Shown: positions 1 through 8,571 of the stretch, one piece after another
Layout of the letters: every line of letters begins with the position of its first letter
How positions within the stretch are numbered: position 1 is the stretch's first letter
Assembly (NCBI GenBank): GCA_036897485.1
Contig: JAYMTF010001603.1
Span: forward strand, 1 to 22,287
Origin: Pelargonium nanum
Lineage: Eukaryota > Streptophyta > Magnoliopsida > Geraniales > Geraniaceae
Reading direction: 5' to 3'
DNA length: 22,287 bases
Notes under the pieces: model-generated
Databases searched by the model: none
What the model was told of the DNA's origin: nothing
Seen by the model: the letters and a program-made list of their open reading frames with translations, nothing else
Program-made: the position numbers and the translations under genes

Positions 1-300
1 CGAGACAGACACGACATCACTACAGATCGAGATTCGAACCAGATTTTCAGAGTCGAAACAGCGGGAATTAGATATTCAGTCCGAAAAATCGATCCGATTA
101 ATTTCGAATTGGACTTCTTAATGCAAAAAATCGGATTGAATCAGATCAGATAAATTTGCTCGTTTAAGTGTAAAATGAGCATATTCGTCTAATCCAATTC
201 GAAATTTTTTGATTAAATTTGATCCGAAATATAATCAGAATGGATCAGATCTCATGTTTCGATCCTAGATCTGATATGATCTGACTGATTGCCACCTCTA
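1..300. mobile_element. Palindromic hAT-like non-autonomous element, right part
   Basis: The segment is full of diverged repeats of the type gatccgat / cagatc and is internally palindromic: the 13-mer atttcgaattgga (101-113) returns as its reverse complement at 193-205. It ends at about 300 with gccacctcta, whose reverse complement tagaggtggc resembles the terminal tagrgrtggcaa motif common to small non-autonomous hAT-type elements of plants. The left end lies outside the window, so the target duplication cannot be checked. No coding capacity is seen. The family assignment rests on my recollection of the terminal motif and is inference. Confidence 0.5.
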
Positions 301-428
301 GGTATTAGTTCATGACATGACAATTTTTAATGATTTGGCATTGAATGAAAATTTATTGAACAAAAGCACGGATATTAAGTCATGATGTGACAGTTTCTTA
401 ATGATTTGGTTGAATGATAATTTTTATG
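301..428. repeat. Diverged tandem duplication, about 69-bp period
   Basis: Two adjacent copies share order and most bases: 301-358 and 370-428. Both contain a tatta..gtcatga..tgaca block, then ttaatgatttgg, then ttgaatga, then an AT-rich end. They differ by scattered substitutions and small gaps, so this is an old duplication. No coding function is visible. Confidence 0.6.
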
Positions 429-478
429 TTGGAAAATATAGTAAGCATGTTGGAAATTAAAGGCTCAACTAAAATTTT

Positions 479-490
479 AAGGGGTTAATT
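479..490. repeat. Target site duplication of the LINE, left copy
   Basis: aaggggttaatt here is identical to 1409-1420 and abuts the LINE poly-A (T-run on the + strand), which is the arrangement left by target-primed reverse transcription. The exact border with the T-run is ambiguous by a few bases. Confidence 0.75.
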
Positions 491-1408
491 TTTTTTTTAA
501 CACCAACTTATATTATAGATTATAAGAATAATCATCGTTAACATTTGAATTAACCTCGGGTATAGGACAAGAGCCCACCCAACCTGAAAGGACTTACAAA
601 AATTAGATGATTTCGCTAAAGCGTGAGCCATCCGGTTCGCAGACCATCAACAATGAGCAAACTCTAAACCATGAAAATGATCTAAAAGAGTTACAATATC
701 TGAAATCACTAAGCCTAAAGCACTGTTATCCTCCCCTCCAGCCTGTATAGCCTCAATTACCTTACTCGAATCCGACTCGATAATATGAGATTGGACCAAC
801 CCCGAACCTGCATCCAATTAAGAGCTTCTTTGATAGCCACTGCCTCCACTATTCTTGGCTCATGGATACCCGACCAGCTCTCGCGACCACCACCTCAACA
901 CTTACCGACATGATCTCGCACAATCCAGCTAACTCTAAACTGATTATCAACTTCAAACAAAACTCCATTTGTGTTAACTTTTCTCCAACCACGTGAGGGT
1001 GGATTCCACCGAGGCTGGTATGCTACAACCACCGTGGATGTGAGACGGGTTGGCTGCTCGGCAACTTCAATAAGACCCTTCATCCTTGCTTTGGTCCAAT
1101 CAGCTAGGACTGAATTGGCCATGGCGATCACAGCAGCCACCGAGCCCCATGAAGCCCGCCATACCCCCTCGTTCCTTGCTTTTCAAAGTCCCAATCCCAC
1201 ATAAACCGTTGACTTGCACAAGTTGACATCGCCAGCAGCTCGAAGTCGAGCCAACCAGTCCGCCGGAGATGAGCAACCCTGCAGAGTAGCCGAAAGACCA
1301 ATGACCTCCCAACATTGTTTAGCAAAATCACATTCCAACAATATATGCAACACATACTCAAGAACTAGCTTACAACGAGGGCACAACACAACAATATCCA
1401 CGTGCCGA
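491..1408 (-). mobile_element. 5'-truncated LINE (zf-RVT + RNase H), degenerate
   Basis: Read on the - strand, this is the 3' part of a plant LINE polyprotein. From about 1400 downwards it encodes a zinc-finger-like reverse-transcriptase-associated domain (CPRC followed by H and C, ending CDFAKQCW), then an RNase H domain of the plant LINE type (WRKVNTNGV, EPRIVEAVAIKEAL, ESDS, WSANRMAHALAKSS). At least three in-frame stop codons, including one before WSANRM, and a one-base frameshift near IESDS show it is dead. The 3' end is an A-run on the - strand (T-run about 491-498). Identical 12-bp flanks (479-490 and 1409-1420) are the target duplication. The endonuclease and reverse transcriptase are absent, as in normal 5'-truncated insertions. 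Confidence 0.88.
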
Positions 1409-1420
1409 AAGGGGTTAATT
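1409..1420. repeat. Target site duplication of the LINE, right copy
   Basis: Identical to 479-490. It abuts the truncated 5' end of the LINE and overlaps the outer terminal repeat of the element at 1412-1653, so the LINE landed at the edge of that element. Confidence 0.75.
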
Positions 1421-1653
1421 AATTTTGCATCCTCTGGACTGGTAATTATTTTGGTTCCAACTCTTGGCCTTAAAATCATATGGTACTGGCACTTAAAGTT
1501 TTTAATTTTTTTTTATTTCCCTAATAACCTGCTAGAACATGTTTACCACCGCCATGTCAGCCCACCCATCCAAGCAAGCAACCACATCACCTATGAGACC
1601 AGAGGTTAAAACCAAAATAATTAACAGTCCAGGGAGGCAAAACTAATTAACCC
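1412..1653. mobile_element. Short inverted-repeat element (MITE-like), 242 bp
   Basis: The ends are inverted repeats of about 43 bp: 1412-1455 begins gggttaattaattttgca, and 1611-1653 read in reverse complement begins gggttaattagttttgcc. Both continue through a ctggact block to taattattttggt, with few mismatches. The interior (about 155 bp) has no coding content. The left edge carries the LINE insertion, so the element's own target duplication is hard to define. The superfamily is not recognised. A related ctccctggacta / gttttgcctccctg stretch occurs at 1756-1800. Confidence 0.65.
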
Positions 1654-1953
1654 AATATTATTAAAAATTCATGTATAATTAAACTCATGGTGTTTCTTCA
1701 TAGTCTTCCTGTAAGAGAAGTTGCAAGCTTGTGACATGGTCCAATTCCGATTTTGCAGCTCCCTGGACTATTATTTAGTTTTGCCTCCCTGAACAAATGG
1801 ATGTGATATAATTTTGGGTTCAATGATGATATGTTAAACTTATAAATAAAATATTCATATTTTATCATTGGATTTTTGTTGTTGTTATTTTTATTTTTAC
1901 TTAAATCTAATCAAATTATTCATTATCTTTTCAATAGAAGAAAGAGTTAACTA
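1654..1953. other. AT-rich non-coding spacer with repeat-like motif
   Basis: No gene is seen. 1756-1800 contains ctccctggactattattt and gttttgcctccctgaac, which resemble the inner part of the terminal repeats at 1412-1653 and the ctccctgaactat stretch near 22230. It is probably a fragment of the same kind of dispersed plant repeat. Confidence 0.4.
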
Positions 1954-2088
1954 ATGAACAGGGAGAGTATGGAGAACCTTGTTGAGGTTGTTGGTGCACT
2001 TGTTGCTATTGCTGATGAGATGAGCTATTCATTATCTGACCTTGGCCCTGTTAGTCTTGAAAACTCAACGGACCATGCTGCCTACTAA
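1954..2088 (+). CDS. Short unassigned ORF, 44 aa, or gene fragment
   Basis: An ATG-to-TAA frame of 44 codons begins MNRESMENLVEVVGALVAIA and ends DHAAY. Its balanced composition differs from the AT-rich flanks, which suggests either a relic exon of a captured gene or part of a transposon. I do not recognise the family and see no splice partners or promoter. It could be chance. It is too short to judge and lies between transposon remnants. Confidence 0.2.
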   Translation: MNRESMENLVEVVGALVAIADEMSYSLSDLGPVSLENSTDHAAY

Positions 2089-2195
2089 CCCTACCCTATT
2101 AGGCTCCCTGATTCCCATATCTTAGTGTTGGCGGTGGTTCCGGTGGCTGGAGCTTAGGATTGATGAAAAGGATGGTCAAAATATTAAATATTGAA

Positions 2196-2950
2196 TTATA
2201 TTTTTGAACTCAAAAACCAATATTATATTACTTTAAATCAGACGATAACAAAGGCGAAATAAAACTAGGGACTTGAAGACCAATCCAACCAGACAAGTCT
2301 GACAAAGATACCGAAGACCTAACTAACTTGTGGGCCACTCGATTCGCAGACCAACCCGTAAGCAAAAAAGTGACACTATCAAAGAGTCACAATGATAAAA
2401 ACATCATGAATAAACAAACTGAAGGCACTGGAATCCTCTCCATCAACCTGAATAATCAAGTTGAAGGCATTGAAATTCTCTCCCTCGGCCTGAAGAACAC
2501 GACCAATTGACGACGATTGCACTTGAAGTTTAAGGCGACCACGTGGAATGCTCTGTCAACCTCCCATCACTGCAATCGGGTCTGCCATCTGATTCGTCGA
2601 CAAACTCCAAGGCTGATCCGATGGCTCTGACCAAACCACCACCTTTCGATCCACCTTCTCTCTCCTTGCAATTGTCTCCTGCTGTTCTGCACACGTACTG
2701 ATAAAAACCTACTGCGAATCTAGGCCGCTACCACTCTTCAAACCTTAACAACCCTTAACTTGCTATCAAAACAAAACTCGCTATCTCAACGAGAAAGACC
2801 ACAATTTTTTATATGAAAACTCAAAAAGACTGTCGCCGCTCTGAGAATCAAAAGCACCCGTAACCAAACAAACCCTAGCCAACTCTCAAAACGATAGAGA
2901 GAAAGAGAGAGCAACACAAACCCTAGCTCACCTAGGTCAAGCCTTTTTTT
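2196..2950 (-). mobile_element. Internally deleted LINE (5' leader joined to RNase H tail)
   Basis: On the - strand the element opens near 2950 with a leader rich in agggttt and ctctctct, typical of plant LINE starts. An ORF1-like start (ATG at 2588, MADPIAVMGG then stop) follows, and then the sequence passes directly into the C-terminal end of an RNase H domain (GWSANRVAHKLVRSS ... SFISPLLSSDLK stop, about 2355-2231). Several kilobases of ORF1/ORF2 are therefore missing. Possible target duplications are aaatattgaa at 2186-2195 and 2965-2974. The 3' A-rich tail is weak (tattttt at about 2199-2205 on the + strand). The exact borders are uncertain. Confidence 0.7.
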
Positions 2951-3000
2951 TAGATGAACAATTAAAATATTGAAATCATAAAAGGTAAAAATGTTGTATC

Positions 3001-3250
3001 ACATTTTCAAATATTTTTATTTTTAACAGTGTTAAGTTAGTTTTGACGGAATCCATTCGTCTACATAGTTGTAGGGATTGACACGGTACAAAACAAAGTT
3101 AAATGGTCTGCTTTGAGTCCATTAATTAGTCTACATAGCGGTAGATACTAACACGAAGCAAAGCAAACTTAAATTGACTTATTATAATTAAAACGAACTA
3201 TTCGGAGACTATTTTGAATGTTTATCCAATAAAAAATAAGTCCAAAATTC
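3001..3250. repeat. AT-rich spacer with diverged tandem duplication
   Basis: 3052-3108 and 3118-3178 are diverged copies: tccatt, (a)gtctacatag.ggtag, acacg..aca/agcaaa, ttaaat. The period is about 67-70 bp. No ORF of note is seen. The remainder is AT-rich spacer upstream of the methylesterase gene. Confidence 0.5.
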
Positions 3251-3838
3251 ATGGTGCTGTGGGCCATATAAAATTATTAAAAGAAGTTGAAATCTTAAAT
3301 ATAGGTTCCAAAATATTCAAGTGAGCCATAAACTTCAACCATTTGAATTTCCAAGTGAACCATAACCATCAAAATCTTGAAGTTAAAAGTTGAAAATAAA
3401 GACGTCATTTTAATGGGAAGTGTTTGGTAGCTACGGTTCATCTATGGCAGCCATTTTGTTCACGTCATCTTCTTCAAGTTGTTTCACTTTTGGAGAGATT
3501 TAAGCAGTAAAAAATTGCAGAAATTCAGAGAAAGGAGCGTTGAACCAAAAGTCTGCTACCGTTGAAACTGAGAAACATTAAATAGCTTTCGATTCAGTTG
3601 GGAGTGGAGACGACGTAGATGGTGTTGGAGTTGTTCACATTTTAATTAAATTTCTCTCTCTCTCCTCTGTCAATCGCTCACCTACTCTCTCTCTCTCCCC
3701 CAACGAATCTCTACCAAAACCTCATTTTCCCGGAAAGTTTGTAAATTTTCTCGGAAAGTTTTCTGGTTTTCTCTCTCTTACCCATCAAAATTTGCAGAAA
3801 AAGAATTCTGGGTTTTGCTTATCAGGTGTTTTTTAGTA
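3251..3838 (+). promoter_or_regulatory. Promoter and 5' UTR of the methylesterase gene
   Basis: No other gene is visible here. The stretch just before the coding start carries a long pyrimidine tract, mostly CTCTCT (3652-3703), typical of plant 5' leaders and core promoters (Y-patch/CT microsatellite). No clear TATA box was found. A short upstream ORF (3619-3645, 8 codons plus stop) would lie in the leader only if transcription starts before it. The transcription start is not known. Confidence 0.5.
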
Positions 3839-6800
3839 ATGGGTAACCGTTTTACTTGCATTTCTAAGAGGGAAACCAGAGAAAATGGATCGAAGAGCAA
3901 GAGAATAGGTCGGTCGCAGAGGAAATTGCTAGCTGATGAGGAGTTGTTGCACAAGCAAGCTCTGTCTATGGCAATTCAGCAGCACCAATTGTCCCAGAGA
4001 TTTGAGGGATCCATGTCCAGGAGAATTGGGTCCACAAGCTCCAGAAGACGCAATCTCTCTGATCCATTCTCTAATGCCAAACAGGTACAAAAATACCACA
4101 ATCATTTACCCTTTTTGCTCTCTTTTTGGTTATTTGTGTGTCTTGGGTTTATGCAATCATTGTTGTTATTTTCTTGGACTTTTCTAATCAGTAAAGAATC
4201 TTGATTCTCTTGGTGATTATGATCTGAGAGAAGTGGGGAAAAGTGAAATTAAAGTGCTTAATTGTCAATAGGTTATGATTTCTTTCTGTGAATTCATATC
4301 ATTAGTATTTGAAAACTCAAAAGATACATCTGGGAAAGCTCTTTTAACTGTGCTTTACAGGATTTGAAATCTTCTAATATCCAATTGTTTATGATGTACT
4401 TCTTCTTGGGATTCAACTTTTGTAACCCTTTCTCGGATCAATCCACTGTGTGGTTGACTTAAGAAGTTGCTTAGTATATGATTTTTTTTAAGATGCTTAG
4501 TATAATGTTTCAATTAAGTTGATATAGGAAGAGCCTGTTGTGAAGCTTGATATGAGAAACAAATGGTTGGTCATGTTATCTTTTCTGCAACTTAGTACTT
4601 GGAGTTTTGAAGAGTATTGGGACCATGTTAACTTTTACCATAACCCCAATTCCCAAATTGAAAACTTTTGTAATGGTGTCATGAAAACATTTGCACTCTT
4701 TTTGAATCAATTCAGCATTCAAGTTCTTATAATTCAAATGAAGTTCAAACTGTTTTTAAAAGTTTACTTTCTCCTACATGGTAGTCTATGTACGTGACTA
4801 TTTGTTCTTGCCTTGATGCACTTATCTTTTTGCTGTATTATCTATGAAGTTTGCTCTTCTCGAACATCTGGTCGATGTAGATCACTATGTTTTTCTAATC
4901 CAACTTTCTATAGTTAAAAACTTGACCTTTACGGAAAATAACTAATACTACCTCCATTTCAAAATATTTGTCATTATAGAGTTTGCCCACAAATTAAGAA
5001 GTCATGTCAAATGATCTAATTACTAGTACTAAATGCTACATTTGGGAATGATGAATGGGTAGTATTGGAAAGTTATATGCATTTTTTGTTGAAATGGTAA
5101 AATGACACTTATTTAGAATTGGTGGTGGTATAGTATTTTGCATATACATGCTTAACTTCTTTTTTTTTTCTTTTGCCTTGTTTGCAATTTTTCCACCGCA
5201 ACTAAAGCACATTTATTTGAATTTGATTACACACGCTTCCTGTGCAACTTTTGTGCCATGAAACTTGAGCAACCTTTATTCTGAGTATATCGTGTGTGGG
5301 AAATCTTCATTATACATATTGCATAGAAATGTACTTCGTTTAATAATGTGTCCATGACAGGTACCTGACTTTTTAGAGAATATCAAACTTAAAAAAATTG
5401 TTCTGATACATGGAGAAGGGTTTGGAGCATGGTGTTGGTATAAAACAATTGCTCTGTTAGAGGAAGCTGGATTGGTTCCAACTGCTCTTGATCTTGCTGG
5501 ATCTGGTATTGATCTGATGGATACAAAGAATGTCACTACATTGGCAGAGTATTCAAAACCATTGATTGATTATCTTCAAAGCCTTCCCGAGGATGAAAAG
5601 GTTTTGAACAAAAAACTATCTTGCCGTTGTTTATATCATCTTCCCGAGTATTCAAAATCTATTTTGCAAAATTTCCTGATTTATGTATGATGCTGTACAG
5701 GTTATAGCGGTTGGTCACAGTACTGGAGGAGCATGCCTTTCTTATGCATTGGAGTATTTCCCACAAAAAATTGCAAAAGCTATTTTCGTCTGTGCTACAA
5801 TGGTGTCTGACGGCCAGAGGCCTTTTGATGTGTTTGCCGAAGAGGTGTGCGACTAATTCTAAGCATCCTTAACATTAATTTGAGTTTAGAAAGTTCTGAT
5901 TGACGAAGAAAATTTAATGGCTGAAAACATGCCAATGCTATTTATAGTTCTTAATATGTCAGTCATCCAAGAGCTTTAGAATTAGTCTTACTAAAGTGTA
6001 CCTGTTTTTTGTTTTCAGAAAAGTGAGTTTATCCAATTATTCATTTAGATCACATAGCCCTTTACCTTGAGTGAATATAGATATATCCCACATATTACAT
6101 TTCACTCCAAAACCTCTTGTTGTTCCATTGCTTTTGGGCATTCAAATTGCCCTAAAAACCAAACTTAGGACTGTTATTACGTTTATGTATTCTTTACATG
6201 TGCTCGACATATTCAACTTTGATTAGCCAAAATCAGTACAAAGGTTTCTGTATGAAATGGAGATTTTGAATTCCCTCTCACACACACACGCAAGAACTCG
6301 GAAAAGTTGGATAATTTTCTTCATTGCATCAGATTTTCTTATTTGCTTGTTCTTCTTAGTTCTTACTACTTGAACATGTATTGCAGCTTGGCTCTGCAGA
6401 AAGTTTTATGCAAGATTCGAAGTTTTTAGTTTATGGAAATGGAAAAGAAAAGCCTCCTACAGGATTCATGTTTGAGAAACAGCAGATGAAAGCATTATAC
6501 TTCAATCAGTGTCCAACGAAGGTACGTAACAGTTGAAACCAATCCATATTTTGCGCAACTATCATAAGAATCGAGTATTGTTATGAAGATAAAAAGGCAG
6601 TCATTGCACAAAATTTGGGCATGATGTATTTGTATTGGGTAAATGAAACTTTCTTGAGACTATTTCTCGAAATAGCGAATTGATTTGGTTAATTTCAGGA
6701 TGTTGCTTTGGCTATGGTTTCCATGAGACCCATTCCGCTTGGTCCTGTAATGGAGAAGCTGTCGCTAACACCAGACAAGTATGGAAGCAGTCGGCGTTTC

Positions 6801-6971
6801 TACATCCAGACACTTGATGATCGTGCACTATCACCAGATGTCCAAGAAAAACTAGTGAGAGAAAACCCGCCCGAAGGAGTGTTCAAGATCAAAGGCAGTG
6901 ACCATTGCCCCTCTCTATCAAAGCCACAGTCATTGCACAAAATTTTGATTGAAATTGCCCAAATTCCATAA
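3839..6971 (+). CDS. MES11: Methylesterase, MES11-like (alpha/beta hydrolase)
   Basis: Spliced from five exons, all joined in phase 0: 3839-4084, 5361-5600, 5701-5844, 6387-6521, 6699-6971. The product is 345 aa, an alpha/beta hydrolase of the plant MES family, whose members hydrolyse methyl esters of small hormones such as salicylate, jasmonate or auxin. Visible features are the oxyanion segment HGEGFGAWCW from residue 99, the nucleophile elbow GHSTGG (Ser169), Asp296 in LDDRALSP, and His324 in KGSDHC. The Asp-His spacing of 28 equals that of tobacco SABP2. The N-terminal 82 residues are basic, Ser-rich and low-complexity, as in the MES11-15 clade whose members are often annotated chloroplastic. 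MGN at the start plus Cys7 instead suggests N-myristoylation and palmitoylation. The ATG at 3839 is the first in this frame with the conserved MGN start. The substrate cannot be told from sequence. The triad looks intact. Confidence 0.93.
4085..5360 (+). other. Large intron 1 of the methylesterase gene
   Basis: This 1276-nt intron separates the N-terminal extension from the hydrolase domain. It runs from GTACAAAAA to TGACAG. It holds a Stowaway-like element at about 4946-5132. A 4529-4797 open frame inside it does not match the family and is taken as chance. Confidence 0.85.
4946..5132. mobile_element. Stowaway/mariner-like MITE in methylesterase intron 1
   Basis: The left end tactacctccatttcaaaata resembles the classic plant TA-ctccctccgtcccaaaata terminus. 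The reverse complement of the right end (taccaccaccaattctaaat, then aagtgtcatttta) matches the left end (ctcca..tttcaaaatatttgtcattata) with about three quarters identity. TA dinucleotides flank both sides. Length near 185 bp and lack of coding fit a Tc1/mariner-derived MITE. The right border is uncertain by a few bases. Confidence 0.6.
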
Positions 6972-8490
6972 CATTGTTTCTTCTTTCTCTCATATTTATC
7001 CATCCACTTACAGAAAGACAAGGTAGTAGTGATTGTATGTAAAATATGTCACATTTGAAATCTGGATATACAAATCAAATCATTTCCTCTTGAAGTTTGG
7101 AAGAAAATGTCCTCTGCTCATTTTTTTCAGAACCTTCCCAGAGAAAGGCTGATCATGTTTTTACAAGTAACATTCAGATATGATGCATGCAACAAAAAGA
7201 ATAGGTTATGTTAAATACTATTTGTAACACAAACCATTAGGGGAAAATTCAAATGGCATCAATCAGCAAGATGATATGCTAAGAAAACAAAGTTATATTT
7301 TACACAAATGGTTTGGAATCAATTCGTATACACCATTTTAACATTCTATGTTTGCATTCTTCACACGTCTACAGTAAAATTGTAATTCCAAAGACCAACT
7401 TCGAAGCTACAGTATATTATGCGAAGAACAAAAGCACTAGCAAATGAAATAACACATACTCTGCGTACCGAGGTTTGGTAACTAGTCACTACATCATAAT
7501 AGTCTTTACTCCAAAAGAGCAAGAGGCCTGAACTCCCTTGGGCATGTTCTTGTCTCATGTTACAAAACAATCCACAAGCATAACTGGCATACAACCAAAG
7601 ACATTGGCATTCTAATGTGCAGTTGATGTCTAAAACCAAGAAGATTTTATTGATATCAAGAACACACGTACCTTACCAATGACGCAAGCTTAAATCATTT
7701 TCCTATGATTGACTTTATATGATGCCACCACTAACCAAGCGAGCTCCTTTGATCTGTTTCCACAATGGTCAAAACATGCCCTTTCATGTGATACCAAATT
7801 CAGGACGTTCTCGTATTTTTTACCTCGCTAGACAATTGTTATCTGCCAGAGGGTAGCAAACTATATAACTAATCATGAACCAGTAAAACCACACAACATA
7901 ACACTTGTGAAGATTGTTAATGCATGCTTTTCTTGAACCAAAAAATGTAGACATATTTGGTTGTTGACTGATATATGTCTTGATCTAAACCTAATTTCTA
8001 AATAAACTGCACATAGCAGCAAAAATCTGGGTAGCGGAGTTCATTAGGAACTCGAGCACTCCCATTCCAAATTATAACCCAAATGCGGGAAGAAAAAAAA
8101 AACGAATTCTCAACCTTGAAATCAAGGAATCCAATTCATTTTACTAGATACTGAAGTGAGGCACAAAGACAGCAAAAGTTTTAACAAAGCATCTAAACAA
8201 GAAAGTATAAAAACAAAGAGTAACTAAGCCCAAATATTAACATCTAGAATCGAAGAAAGGAACGATATGTGGGACACAGAATAAATAATACTAAACATAT
8301 CTTAGAATAGAATTAGTTCCAGATACACAAGGATAAATCTTTCGAAAAACACAGAATTTGGAGCCCGTGCTAAAACTACTTGAGCATAATTTTGAAGTTG
8401 AACATTAATGATAAAAACACATCAAATCATAATTTTAAACTGTGTTCATAATTTCCATTTTAGACTGAATGAAAAGAGCAGTTTTTTTAA
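6972..8490. other. Tail-to-tail region with probable UPF3 3'-UTR exon
   Basis: No coding gene is seen. The first 200 bp should be the methylesterase 3' UTR. On the - strand a strong acceptor (ggttttag, AG at 7631-7630) precedes a T-rich, UTR-like stretch at 7629 to about 7270, and a second donor-like gtaagg lies at 7676. Together with the GTAAGTA donor after the UPF3 stop, this suggests that UPF3 has a spliced 3' UTR reaching into this gap. 7361-7639 contains a 92-codon - frame that overlaps this stretch and has no recognisable protein features. Confidence 0.4.
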
Positions 8491-8491
8491 T

Positions 8492-8502
8492 TTTATTTTA
8501 TT
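8492..8502 (-). terminator. Candidate poly(A) signals for short UPF3 transcripts
   Basis: On the - strand, AATAAA occurs twice in tandem here, about 70-80 nt beyond the UPF3 stop codon. If the 3'-UTR intron beginning at 8557 is not spliced, these could end a short transcript. If it is spliced, they lie inside the intron. Confidence 0.35.
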
Positions 8503-8556
8503 ATTATTTATGACAGAATAAAAGTACAAAACTAGATGACACCAGATATGTACTTA

Positions 8557-8571
8557 CCAAATTCATTTGTT
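8557..8571 (-). promoter_or_regulatory. Strong 5' splice site just after the UPF3 stop
   Basis: The - strand reads attcatttg/GTAAGTAC, with the intron starting at 8557, 14 nt beyond the stop codon (8572-8574). This is a near-perfect plant donor and predicts a 3'-UTR intron. Because the junction is so close to the stop, it should not by itself trigger decay under the usual 50-nt rule. Confidence 0.65.

Noticed and set aside
4529..4797. Open frame in methylesterase intron 1 that could be an extra exon
   Set aside because: It follows an acceptor-like tag, but the peptide has no match to the MES family and the family joins exon 1 directly to VPDFLENI at 5361.
7361..7639. - strand ORF of 92 aa beyond UPF3
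   Set aside because: No protein family is recognisable; it fits better as T-rich 3'-UTR sequence of UPF3.
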